A model generated the notes under the pieces. That model searched no databases, was not told the origin of the DNA, and saw only the letters and a list, made by a program, of their open reading frames with translations. This document shows, piece by piece, positions 11,284-22,900 of a DNA stretch of 64,000 nucleotides. The position numbers were made by a program, and so were the translations under genes. Source of the stretch: Numida meleagris (taxonomy: Eukaryota; Chordata; Aves; Galliformes; Numididae); NCBI RefSeq assembly GCF_002078875.1, contig NC_034412.1:9370605-9434604 (forward strand), read 5' to 3'. Within the stretch, counting starts at the first letter, position 1, and every line of letters starts with the position of its first letter.

Positions 11284-11364
11284 TTAACCAGAGACTGGAG
11301 GACCACGCAGCTCCACTGCTTGCAGCAGCTGCTCTTGTTGGTCCTGCTCCATGTTTTGCCACTG
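11284..11364 (-). CDS. Candidate last coding exon of an unidentified gene
   Basis: The exon opens after a very strong acceptor: a pyrimidine tract of more than 30 bases ending 'ctcttctcag' at 11365-11371. It encodes 26 residues starting QWQNMEQDQQEQLLQAVELR, acidic and glutamine-rich and probably helical, then a TAA stop at 11284-11286. It enters in phase 0, which matches the donor of the preceding candidate exon. I do not recognise the protein. The alternative is chance: one strong pyrimidine-tract acceptor plus 27 open codons is not proof of a gene. Confidence 0.4.
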   Translation of the reverse strand, partial: QWQNMEQDQQEQLLQAVELRGPPVSG

Positions 11365-11525
11365 CTGAGAAGAGAGGAAGAGAAGAGAAGGCAAAGATGA
11401 AATCAGAGATGGAGATGGAGAAGAACAGAAAATGTGAGTTGGAGCCATTTCCAAGTGAGCCAGTTCCAGCCGGGCAACAGGAGCGTGAAGGTGTGGGGTA
11501 GGCCCACTCTGCAGGGTTGGGTCAC

Positions 11526-11707
11526 CTGCAGCAGCACTGAGGCATTGCTGTAGTCAACATTTGGTGGGATCTGGATGTCCATGGAGCGAGTCACCAACAC
11601 CTGTGCATCAATGCGGTAGGCAAAGGTGAGCTGCACACAGGTGGGAGGTGAATCCCAGCTCCTGGGCACTGTCAGCCCTGGAGTGTCCTGTGCCTTCCCC
11701 TGAAGCA
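11526..11707 (-). CDS. Candidate internal coding exon (unidentified gene)
   Basis: The exon is 182 bases, between an acceptor 'cccccaaatcag' (11708 rightward) and a CAG|GTGACC donor (11524-11525). It reads in phase as two bases plus 60 codons. The second part, LTFAYRIDAQVLVTRSMDIQ then IPPNVDYSNASVLLQ, alternates hydrophobic and polar residues like beta strands and contains an NAS glycosylation motif, which suggests an extracellular domain. A second acceptor (11631-11632, 'gtgtgcag') would give a shorter 105-base phase-0 exon. No family is recognised. This is the most protein-like of the four candidate exons. Confidence 0.42.
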
Positions 11708-12061
11708 CTGATTTGGGGGACAGGAGGCTGAGCAAAGGCGCCAAGGGGTGGTTGTTGATGGTGGTTGTTGATGCCAGCCTGTCCCAGCTGCTTTGTTCCA
11801 AGGTCATTATAATAATAATAATTATTTTCCCTTGCTGCAAAATTTCATTTACAAAATTCTGAAGTGACAGCCAGGATCGAGTCCTGCCTTTCATTTTCTG
11901 TTTCTCTTTAAATGAATATTGATGTAGTGTTTACCTTTCTTTAATATTCATGATGATAAAGGACCTGGAGCCATTCACTTTTAATTACACCCTTCTCAGG
12001 CAAACAGTCTGGTGCAATTAGAGAGCTTCCCACGTGCAGAAGAAAATAAGCAGACTTTCAC

Positions 12062-12255
12062 CTCCTCTTCCAGAAATGACAGGTGAGTGACCCAGGGGCA
12101 TCTCCTCCTCCCCCAGTGCTGGGGTGTCCCCAGTGAAGTGGGGACTTCTGTGCCATCTCTCTGCTGTGCTGTTGGAGAACTGTTGTCCACGGAGCTTGGC
12201 GACTCCCTGCAGACTCCAGTGCAGCCATTGACTTGGAGGGGTGGGAAGGCGACAT
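12062..12255 (-). CDS. Candidate internal coding exon (unidentified gene)
   Basis: The exon is 194 bases, from a 'ccactggtcag' acceptor with a long pyrimidine-rich tract to a GAG|GTGAAA donor. It has one leading base, 64 codons and one trailing base, and both phases match the neighbouring candidate exons. The product contains LHWSLQGVAKLRGQQFSNST (an N-glycosylation motif) and TGDTPALGEEEMPLGHSPV. The frame also stays open into both flanking introns, which weakens the case. The opposite strand has a good donor at about 12082, so a plus-strand transcript is another possibility. Confidence 0.3.
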
Positions 12256-12432
12256 CTGACCAGTGGATGGAGGTGGGTGGCCAGGAAAAGAAGGAAAACC
12301 AGTGGGGTTTCCAAGGTGGGGTCTGTGTAATGGGAGCAGCAGCATCCCTTTGTGACCATAAACAAGGCACCATCTCTGCATGACTTGGTTCCCTCAGGAA
12401 TGAGGAAGGATGGGACCACATGTATTGCTTAC

Positions 12433-12501
12433 CGTCCCCTTTGACTGGTGTCCAGTCTCTTCCCCCCTGTATTGTCCAGCTCAGTGAGATTCTCCCTTCT
12501 C
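12433..12501 (-). CDS. Candidate upstream coding exon (unidentified gene)
   Basis: The exon is 69 bases, from 'ttgctgttgcag' to a good G|GTAAGC donor. It has one leading base, 22 codons including RENLTELDNTGGKRLDTS, and two trailing bases. The trailing 'cg' joins the first base of the next candidate exon as an Arg codon. No start methionine is present, so further exons would lie to the right. One weak candidate ends at 14047. Confidence 0.3.
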
Positions 12502-14320
12502 CTGCAACAGCAATAAGCCATTCAAATCAAATCCTGCAAAATGATCCTGGAGCAATGCCTTGGCTGGCAAGGCAATGACCAGCTCTTCTGCACTCAGACA
12601 GCACTGCCTCTCCCTTCTCCCACATCATCTCTTTCCATCAACGCCAATGACTCTCCCGATGTCTCAGAGCTCAGTTCTGAAGTTCTTTGAAAGCCAGAGC
12701 CCTTAGAAGCTGGACGCCATGACCCTACACAGGAGCAATCCATGTCACAGCTCTGTCTGGAAACTTCTGTGCCAGCAATTTTCAGCCCTTGAGCACACTC
12801 GTGATGAGCAATCAGTCATTATTGGGCACATGGTGCTCGAAAGCAGCTGAGTGCTACATAGGGCTCCCACCCATTCAGTGTCTGTTTCCAGCAGCAATGT
12901 GCCTTGGCTAAGACAACACCTTAATGAAAAGCTCTTTTAATGTTTCTGTTCCATGTGCGGGTAGGGCTGAGTGGCGCAACAGGCAGATAATTCTCATCTT
13001 GTAAAATATACATCATTCTATTTTACATAGGGAATAATCATTGCAGAACTGATTTTTTTCTCCTTTTCATCCTTTTCTGCTATAATTACCATCCTCCTGC
13101 TGCTGCCTGTGCCGATGTCTGTGCGTGATGAAATGAGTGAATATTTAAACTGCCCTGGGTGATGGGACATGGACCTTGCTGAAAAATTTAAATGTCTTCT
13201 ATGTAGAGGAGGCCATCCCATAAATAAAGGATGAAGTCCCCACTGCAGGAGGGGGAGAATTGGTGCAGCACAGGAGACTTAACGCCTTCCTGCCTGCCTC
13301 CAGCCCTCTGGTTCGCCTTGCTGAGAGATGGGAACCTCCAGGAGCCCCAGATGTGGGGGGAACCCCAAGGATTCAGGGTGGGGCCACTGCCCATTGAAGC
13401 AGGAAACCTTGAAGTTAAGTATATCTTGCAGAAAATCACCTTGAGTTTGAATGGGCATATTGATCCATTTAGCCCAAGAAATAAAACCACTGGAGAGCTG
13501 TAGTGGTAGGCTGGTTTTCTCCTTTGGAAAATGGGTGATATAAGTCATTTATCTCCTTGCACCGCAGAGGGGATGCTGCAGGGAAGGAGATTATCACACG
13601 CTATTACAGCTAACACGAACAAACTGCTATCTAAAGGATCAATGATTTTTAGTTTTCCAGTGGAGGATTGTGCTTTTATATCCCACATCTCCTTGGAGGT
13701 GTTTTATAGCCTGCTTTTGCAGATCAGCCCAGACAGTCATGGACGATATGACAGTTTGGTGAAAAATCTCTCCCAGTAGTAAGCTGCTATTTCTGTCATT
13801 ACTGACTGTGCACCAAGTCCTCTGGTTACAGACCTATGGCATCATCAGCTCCGCTCCCTTCTACCATGGACAGAGTAAGAGCTCACTGAGCACATAAACA
13901 CGAGGCTCATCTCCCCCTGAGCCCTCTCCCCGCATCTATGCCACTTTAAGCAGTTGCATGGAGGAGGAAATCATGTGAGTCGGACCAGTATTTAGGGAAG
14001 TGGCAACGGAACTTTTGTTTCCCAGGTGGGATCCCTTGTTTCTCACCCTAGCTCCTGTAAGCTTCGAGCTGATAGATCTATTTCAGCCAAGGCTATCCCA
14101 CAACAGTGGGGTGACAGTGGGCAGTTCAGTGAAAGAGAGAAAGACTCAAGGGCTCAGGAGAGCCCATCAGCATTAAGCATGCAGGAGTCCACTTAGGGCA
14201 GCGCCTGTCAAACCGTGGGCTCTGCTGTCCATGGTAGGAGTGTGAGCAACTGGGATGCCAGTGCAGAGCTGTGCTTTGGTGGCACCATGGCACCTTCCCA
14301 ATACCAGCACTGGGGGGTGG
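12502..14320. other. Intergenic or intronic DNA, AT-rich in part
   Basis: If the candidate minus-strand gene is real, this is upstream intron or promoter. The block 12900-13210 is AT-rich and free of repeats. A possible extra exon ending at a GTGAGA donor (14047) reads ALAEIDLSARSLQELG in a matching phase, but its acceptor is weak. Nothing else is recognised. Confidence 0.4.
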
Positions 14321-14396
14321 AGAGACAGTGACAGGGCAGATGGTTGGACTAGATGATCTTAGTGGTCTTTTCCAACCTCAAGGATTCTATGAATAT
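14320..14396 (+). mobile_element. CR1 LINE 3' end fragment
   Basis: The motif 'ggttggactagatgatctta' followed by 'ttttccaacctcaaggattc' and 'tatgaat' is the CR1 3' terminus. About 75 bases are recognisable. Confidence 0.85.
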
Positions 14397-15399
14397 ATGG
14401 GGGTGTAGTAGAAGTGAGCAGAGATGTTGGGGCTTTATGGCTGGAGTGCAGGGAGGTGGGTGCCCTGCTCTGCCCTGCCCCTGGGGTGGGATGGGGCAGT
14501 GAGGACAGGGAGTGCATTCCTGGGGTTTGCTCCTGAGGGATGTCTGTACTATTCCAATTAACCCACCATGCTTAATTAGCAGAATCTCCCAGTGGAGGCA
14601 GATAACTAGGTAAGGACCTCGAGGGTTGGCACTCATTAACTCTGGGTTGGGATATTGGCTGGGGAGGCACAGGATGCTCTGGGATCTACTGGCTGACTTT
14701 GGTGAAGCTCAGCTCCTATCTCCTGGGTGTCCCTTTTGGTGGCATGACCTCTGCCCATCCTCTTTTCCCCCATTCCTGTGCTGGAAATTTTGGAGGGAGG
14801 TTTGCATAAGGCTAGAGTGTCATCCAGCTCTGTCCAGCTGTCCTCCAACAGCATCCATCTTGGTGCTGGCTCCCACCTCTTCAAGGTGCCCATCCTCCCC
14901 TGCACAGCCCTTTTGGTTTGCAGCTGCACAGCAGAGAAACAGGGAGTTCTGTTTTTTTTTTTATTATTAATTTTGAAGAAACAGATATTTTGATCGTCAA
15001 GTCAATCTTGGATTATTTTGGGCGAATGCATTTTGACAGACCATTATTTTGAAGGGACATGGATCATTTAACCAAGCCTAATTGCCTCTGTGTCACAATT
15101 AGTCACTCGGGCTGAGGAGGAATTGGTGCCACCATCATTTTGTATTGGGAGCCAGTGACTAAATCTAATGAAAGTGTTTGAATCAGAACTTTTATGTACA
15201 TACATTCATTATGCTGTTAAATTGGCCATATCGCCTTGCGAGGATGGAGAGCAGCACTGCACAGGGAGACAAAGTGCTGAAACCAAGGGAAGGGTGTGGG
15301 AGGGAGACTGAGATGCTCAGAAGGAAAGTGATGCAGTTTAGGGGATGTTCACCAAGGCCTGGTTAAGCCCTGATAAGGCTGATGTAGCACAGAGCTTTG

Positions 15400-15505
15400 G
15401 GATCATTGAATCACTAAGATCGGAAAAGACCTCTAAGATCATCTAGTCCAACTGTCCAACTATCGCCAATATTGCCTGCTAACCACGTCCTTAAGTACCA
15501 CAAAT
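15400..15505 (-). mobile_element. CR1 LINE 3' end fragment
   Basis: The reverse-complement CR1 terminus 'gatcattgaatcactaagat' is followed by 'aaaagacctctaagatcatc' and 'tagtccaac'. It is 5'-truncated. Confidence 0.85.
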
Positions 15506-18500
15506 AGATGGAGGGAAATGCCCAAAGGTCTGGGGAAGGTAAAGGCTCAGCCATGCAAGATCACCCTGGAAAGAAAGGAGATGGAGATGGGAAGTTTGTG
15601 GGACGGGCAGGTGGGAGGCTGCAGGAAGGCACACAGCACTGCCCAGATACTGCAGGCATTGGGATGCTGGAGGGTGGCAGGGGTGTGCGGGGACTCATCA
15701 GCTCTCACAGCCCACGCGTCCAAAGTTTTTCTCTTTGTCAGAAAACATTCAGTCCGACAGCCGAACAAGCCAAGGAGCCAGGAAATGAACATCTCCGTGA
15801 AGCAAAAATCAACTGACTCATTTGTTTTCAAGGTTTCCTACCCCAGAGAAATGAAAGCCGTAATCATACAGGGAAATAGGAAGATAAATTGGGTGTTATT
15901 TCAAGTATCGCTGGCTTGCATAATTTTATTGTGATGTTTGCAAGAATGGGCATTTGTTCTAAAGCTCCGCTTTTCTGGATTCAGATGGATTCTTGCAACT
16001 CTAAGCTTCCAGCAATGAAAAGGACAGTTTATGCTTCATAATCATGGCAAACAGCTTTTCAGCACGGCCCGAGGCTGCCTGCAGAAGTTCGGCAACCAAG
16101 AAGCAAATGAGGAGAATCAGCGCAGCACAGACTGCTCCAGGCCTCGGGTCTGGCTCAGTGACAACCATCACCAGGAGGGCAGAGGACACAGAGCTGTATC
16201 TTGCCCCTCTCCTCCTCTTATCTCCTCCACTACAGCCCTGCTGGCTTGTTCCTGGCCGTTGTCCTGCCTTATCTTGCCCATGATGTATTTTCTGAGGAAG
16301 GCAGCAGCAATTTGTTATGATGATCATACCTTTGAGATTTCTGAAAAGAACAGCATAAAAAAAGAAGGTACTAGGGCTTTAAGAATTAATCCCACAAGAC
16401 TTGGGGGGGACATTTTCTGCTTGTATTTTGTCTGGACAAAAGTTGGAAACAGTCAAAGGCAAGACGGCGCTATTCAACAGAGAGAAGCAGAGCTTTCCCT
16501 GTGAGACATCCACACTCCCTGTCTGGTTTTGGACAGGAGCTCGTGCTCCAGTGCTCTGGCTGCTCAGCTGGACATCCACATTGGGCCAAGGGGATCCCAT
16601 ACATCTGCCTGACTTGGCACTCTTTTCCTGCCAAGAACTGCACGAGCTGCTGGTATTCCTATCCCTGCTGGGTGCTGTAGGGGAGGGCAGCAGTCACCCC
16701 TGGCTTTTGCCCAGGTTGAATCACTACGTTTGCAGGGAGCAGGCCAGCCCTGCTTCTGGCTTCCTCTTTGCTCTATGAACGCATTTTTGGGGCCGGCATT
16801 TCCTGGCTTGCAGCCACTAGAGGCTGCCCTGCTCCAGCTCCTGAGCCTCTTTCTGCTCGCTGGTGCTCTGCTGCCTGCTGTTTAGACTCAAAGAGGAGCT
16901 GGGAGGAACAGCCGTGAAGTCTCTCTGCCTTTCTTCTGCAAGTGGTTGGGGCAGGCATCCCCCAGCCCAGGTGCTCAGGGAGGGAGCATGGGTCCCTACT
17001 ACAAGACAGGGAAATTGAGGCACTAGGGGACAGCTGATGGCAATGCAGCCCTGCAGTAAGGGGTGGGGGGCATGGGCAGAGCCCCCAAGACTCACCACGC
17101 AGGGAGATGTGTCCTGCTAGATCCTACGTGGTGGGCAACAGCTGCAAAACCCACTCAGGAGCTGGGACCTGGAGCTGGGTCAGCACCAAACCTTCCTGCC
17201 TGCTCTGTGCTTTTTGATTTGCACCTGCATGAGTCTGTGGATTTGGCTCTTGGGGCAGATGTAGCCTCAGTGGATCTGCACCCATCCTTGGTGTCCCAGC
17301 AGCAGCTGCTCCCACTCCCTAGGCAGAGCCAGCACCAGTGTGGGTGATACCCAGGGTTGGGCTCTGTGATGCTCACGGGTCGCAGCTCCCATTTCTCCTC
17401 TGTTTCTCCCTTGATCCCACTCATTGCTGCTCCCTCCAGGGTGATTTGCTCTTCCCCTTCCTCCCCATCCTTCAGACGCTGCCATAAATCTCAGCTTCTC
17501 CCTACTGCTTTGCATGGAGCAAGCAACATGCTCAGTCAGTGCGGCTGCCTGACAACCACGGCCCCAGCACTGACAGCCCAGGTGAGGATCCACTCCACAA
17601 TCCTTATTTCATTGTTATCAAAGCCCAAGCATTGCTTCCAGTGCTCGGAAATCGCTGCTTCTATCACCCTTGCTCTTTGGCAGCCTGATATGTTGACAAA
17701 GACATCTCTGTTTATCTTCACAGTGCATCCGTTGCAGCCAGATGATTCTCTGACCCTCACGTTTTCAATAATCTTTTCCCTTCTTCCATCCAGCATCAGA
17801 AAGCCTCTTACTCATTGGAGAGATAAATATTTATGTATGCATTGGTGAGGAAAACTTAACCAGTAGTGCCCACAAATAACATTTCTTTGTGTTTTAGACC
17901 CATCACTGTTTGTTGTTTTGATTAATTTTTTCCAGGTAGGTTTTGTTTTTTTTTTAAATTTTCAATTGTCGGGGAGAGGAAAAGCAAACTCTGAGCACAA
18001 GCTGGCATTTTGGAGGGACATCCATCCTATCAGCCCCAGCACTGCCCTGTGCCCATCCAGAGAGTTCACAGCACATGGGTGCAAGGATGGATCCTCTAAG
18101 CAAGCGTGACTACCACAAGCATCATCTCTTGGTTGGAGAGAGGGAAGCTTGCACACCACAGAGGTGCATGCGTGTTTGTGGGGAGCAGCAACAGGAAAAA
18201 AAATGGACCACGACATTATCAAAGAAAGGGAAAAAATGAAGAAAAAGAAGGCTGTTAGAGCAAACCACACTGCACCCACAGCTCTGTGGTGGTTTCAGCC
18301 TCCTTAATGCTGAGGTAAATAGGATGTAGTGCTTCAGGAAGAGTGGAAAAGGGCTCTTCCCAGGTTATCAGAGTCATCTGTTTTGGAAAGATGCTTCCCC
18401 CCCCCCCCCAGCAGAAAAAAGTCTGATGAGAACATATGTTTGGTTTTGAAACAAGGAAAACCCCTCTGACTTTCATCTATTTTCACCTGTTCAAAGCCCA

Positions 18501-19385
18501 AAGCTCAGAGTTTCAGCTTTCTGGAGCACCAGCATTGTGCCACTCCCCTTACAACCCCATCTTTCCTGCCCTCATCCCCACGTCTTATTCCTCCAGGACG
18601 CATCCTGGTGGGGCATCTCTATCCCCCTAAAAATAACCAGAGAGGGGATTTCGAGAGATAAGGAGATTGGAGAGATGAAGAGGAACCTCCAGGGCTGCTG
18701 CGTGCTGCTTTAATCTGTGCGGTAATTCAATTTCTCCAGAGTGGTTGGTTCTCCATCGGCTGAGGATCAGAAATGTGTTTGCTGAGTTAATTCACTTGCA
18801 AACATGAGATAATTGAAGCCAGCGCTGCAGATTAAAAGCTACCTGAGAGAGTGAAAGCACACATGAATGGGCAAACCCTCCAAAATAAGGAGGGTGGTCA
18901 TATCCCTGGGTGCATCTTAGCTCTCCTCCCCTTTGGGGTCTCTTATTTGCTTGGATTCAGACAGGGTCCAGCCACAAGCTGGAGCCACCCACTCAGCCCT
19001 GCTCATGAAAAGAAAGTTACACTAAAAAGGCCTTTTACCCAGATACTTAATTAAAATAATATTGAAACAAGCAAAACACACTGTGTGCTAAGTGCACGGT
19101 CACAGCTTCCCACAGCTCATTTGCAAGAGTGCTCAATAATGGCTGTGGGTAATTATTTTTTAATCAGCCCGTGTAAAGCACGATTGGCATGTTAACAAAT
19201 GGGGCTTATTTCCTCCTGTTCCAACGGGACAAGACCGCAGCCGATGCAATGCGGTGCAGCACCCCTCACACAGCCAAGTACTTCAGCTACATGGGGCTGC
19301 ACCTGGATTGATAGGACAAGAGGTAAATGCCTTAAATTGCACTGGGGGAGGATCAGGATGGGTATTAAGAAAAATTTAGTCTCAT
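15506..19385. other. Intergenic DNA, no gene assigned
   Basis: This is unique DNA with short A/T, poly-C (18397-18409) and poly-T tracts. An 86-codon minus-strand open frame at 17536-17796 reads plausibly (KIIENVRV, GCTVKINRDVFVNISGC) but lacks a recognised family and clear splice sites. The block 19020-19200 is AT-rich with TAATTA-type sites and is listed separately. Confidence 0.45.
19020..19200. promoter_or_regulatory. Candidate conserved non-coding block
   Basis: This is AT-rich, repeat-free sequence with a 'taattattttttaatcag' homeodomain-like cluster and several short near-palindromic sites. It reads like vertebrate enhancer DNA. Conservation cannot be tested here, so this is inference only. 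Confidence 0.22.
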
Positions 19386-19505
19386 AAAGAATGGTGAGGC
19401 ACTAGCACAGGCTGCCCAGGGAGGTGGTGGCTGGTGCACTGAGATGCATGGTTAGTGGGCATGGTGGGGATGGGTTGATGGTTGGACTGGATGATCTCAG
19501 TCTAA
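19386..19505 (+). mobile_element. CR1 LINE 3' end fragment
   Basis: The CR1 blocks 'aagaatggtgaggcactagc' and 'acaggctgcccagggaggtgg' and 'ggttggactggatgatctca' appear in order, with small deletions and no clear terminal repeat. Confidence 0.85.
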
Positions 19506-19867
19506 AGAATGGATCCATACATTGTCTTTCCCGTCACCCTTTTGCCAGCCCCTCTTATGGGCCTTGTGTTCCCAACACTGTTCAAGTAACTTTGAGCATT
19601 AATAATTCTGCTTGTTCTAAAAACACACTGCGGGTGCCATGAAAATTAATGAGGGAGACTATGGAAATCAATTTCTTGCTGCAAAGCTCTGGAGAACCTT
19701 GTTCCATGGGTCTTTGGTGGTTATTTTGGGCAAACAATGATACATATCCATGGCCAAAGAATGAGCCTTCCTGGGCTTCTGCAATGAAAATATGCTCCTG
19801 GTTTACTTATGGAGCATTTCTCACCTGACTTACAAGAAGCACCATGGGGTTTGCCAGGTGTTGCTCC

Positions 19868-19928
19868 ACTGAGCTGGACTCATTGATTCTTATGGGTCCC
19901 TTCCAACTCAGGATATTCTATGATTCCA
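19868..19928 (+). mobile_element. CR1 LINE 3' end fragment (second subfamily)
   Basis: The variant terminus 'atgggtcccttccaactcag' followed by 'gatattctatgattcc' differs from the commoner tail in this window. It matches the copy at 46.85-47.04 kb, so the two belong to the same CR1 subfamily. Confidence 0.82.
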
Positions 19929-22900
19929 TCTCTGCTGCTCTGCCTGTTTGGGCACATGGGAGTGCCAGCAATATCCCCTCATCTTTGTGGAGTGAAGCCA
20001 TGCATCTGCTCTCAGCCCTTTGTGGTGTCTCCAGACAGACCCCCAGCATCGCAGCAGGCTGGAAGTGGCAGAATCCCCTCCAGGACTGCTGTTGAGCTGG
20101 CTGAGAAGGGGCCCTCTTGGAAACCAGCAGCCACGTGTTCCTGAAGTCTCAGCCACAGAGACTGGAGAAAGTTCAAAGCAGCTTCCTCACTTGAGGAATT
20201 TGTTGTCATCACCCCCAAGAGTGGCCCCAGAGATCTCCAGATGAGCTCCCGGCTTGCCTGCAGCTGGCTTCATGTGGCCTTTGTGTTCCCACAAGGCTGT
20301 GTGGGCTCATCTTTGTCTCTTCTTTCTATCTGGCTGATTTATTTCATTAAGTCACAAAATTGCAACTGACACATTCCTCCCACAATTGAGTTGTTTCTCA
20401 GAGTGGCAAGAAATAAGTTACTTGTCATACCACCCAAGCACTGTAATCATAGTTTTCCCCATCTGTGCAGATGTGCTTGTGCCTCTGGAATTACAACCTT
20501 CATATTGCCACAGGTAACTTCCCACCAGCCTTCCTCCCAGTATCTTCAGTGCATGCTGTCCAAAGGACCGAGACAGAGAATGAGAACGGCTCATCTTTCT
20601 GGTGCATTACCATCCATTTAGTTTATTTCCACTGATGTTGCTGATGATTTTGTCTGGTTCTATGGGCACAGTGGAGTCTTGTGCTCTTGTTTCCCTGTGG
20701 AGACTCCAGAATGCAATGTGATTGCAGCAGGGAACTGGCTAGGGGACGTCAAGGTCCAGCTCAAAGCTGCTCCTGTGGGGTCTGGGTTACGGGGCCCACT
20801 TGGAAGGAATCCACCCAGCCATTCAGACGGGTAGAAACCCACTTCCACCAGACAGCAGATGACCTGTCCATCCTCTTCCCTCCTTTACTTTCCATCCTCC
20901 AAATGAAACTCATGCTGTTTCCATCCCTTTTTCTTTCCTCTGAGCCAGACATACAATCTAGGACCTCAACTCTCGCTCAATAGTAAGACTTCTCAGAGGG
21001 CTTCCCTGCTTTTTAAGAGTGATTTCATTAAAATGAATCTCTAACCATGTCCTGCAGGTTTTGGAGACCTGGCCCTCTTGCAGGAGAGCTTTCCCCCCCC
21101 CCCCCTCCAAACCATGGAGCCATTGTGGGTGAGAATTCATTTTATAAACTGTTAGTTTATCAACTTCATGAGCTTTAAATCCTATTGACTTAATTACGAA
21201 GCGGAATCATTCTGCCTTCCCCCACTGCCCTCTGCTCTTCTCTGCAAGGAGATGATGAGCTGGGGGAAAGCAAATGCCTTATTTCAAGAGGAAAAAAATA
21301 AAGGTAATGCTGAAATAATTGCTGTCAGAGGAAGACGCGTTTTTCAAACACGTCCTCTCTGCTCAGCGTGAGGCGGTGGCTGCCTGGGTTCTGGAGCATT
21401 ATGGTACATTAGCCTCTGCACACAGCTCTAGTTGCTTTGTTTATTATTTTAATTTCCAAGCCTCTGGCAGAGGTGGATGGTGCTGAGGTGACAGCAGGGA
21501 TGAAATCCTCTCCCTTGCTGTGCCATGAGGATGGGGATGAGCAGAGGCATCACTCACCAGGCTGCTGCCCCAGCAGGGCTGCAGGAGTGGGCACTGACAC
21601 CCCATAATGAATGTGGCAAGTCCTCCTCTTCTCCTTGAAAACCCATAGACTGAAACATCTGAATTCTTATTGTATGGTCACTGTGGGGCCTTGGATACAA
21701 TGCTCTCCCAGAAAAAGGAAGAGACAGAGTGCTCTGACATTCTCTAAAAGCCCTCCTTTTTTTTCCCCCCATATCTGCCCATATCTTTCATATCTTTTCA
21801 TATCTGTCTGCTTGGAGAGCAACAAGAGGAACTCAGCACATAACTTCTCAGAGGAGAAAGTTATTTACAAACATTAACATGGAGCCTACTTGTACACGCC
21901 CAAGGACAAGAAAAGTGAAGCTGAGCTCTTCTTACCTGGTGTTCCATGAAGAAACTGTCCTGCTGGCTCAGAGGAACAACACACAGCAGCAAACAATGAA
22001 TAAACATTGAGTTCCTCCACAGCACAGCCTGCTCCACCTCCAGATACTGCTCCATAGCAAGCACTAGAGGTGAGAAGGTCAATAAAAGGAGCAGGGTGCT
22101 TGTAGATAACAAGCAGCACATGGAGAAATGCTAATTAACAAAGAGTGCTGCTGATCTCACTAATTGCCTGCTCCCATCAGCTGGAACAAGGAAAACAACT
22201 GCTCGGTCCCACAATGCAACGAAACCCTGCTCTGGATATTAGTTGCAGCTCATCCAAAAGAGCCTGACGCTAAAAATAAATCTCAGTAGAAGACGGATGA
22301 AATGATACATGTCATCTGTTCTTAACGTGGTGTTACTCTATGACCCAAAGCTGGGACCTCGGAGCTGAATGCTCCAAACCCAAACCTTGGCCTTGCAGTC
22401 TGACCACACCGCGGTGCTCATGGTTCGAGTCGGTGTCTGAGACCCAGACTGAACTGCTCCGCCTTTGTTTTGCTAGAGCCAAAATTCAGAAAGACAGAAT
22501 CAAATCACATGGCCTTGCCAAGTAGCTGCTGCTTAAAAATAAAACAAACGTTTCCACTGAAACTTTGGGGAAAAGGAGAATTTCCAGGAAATGTATCGAA
22601 GTTGGTGAATCTCGAGCCTCTGCTTCACTTTCTTTGCAAAGCCAAGTAGTTGCAGAGGGGGCTTGGGGTTGCTGCAGCCGCTTGGAGTGACATGAAAATA
22701 GAAACTAGTTTGAATGTGGCTTTTTGGAGCTAATGGTGAAGGGGCAGGTTTTGCCATTTCTAACACTGTGTTCCAGGTATGTTGTCCAACTTTTTTCCTC
22801 CAAATCTCTTGATTGGTCCGTAACGAACCATTACAGAAGGCTAGCCTCACTAAACGGAAAATCTCCTCATTCATTTAATTCTTAAATCTCTTTCTGCTGG

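Noticed and set aside
12075..12090. Strong plus-strand donor ACAG|GTGAGT inside a candidate minus-strand exon
   Set aside because: No convincing plus-strand coding exon precedes it. Kept only as a caution against the minus-strand model.
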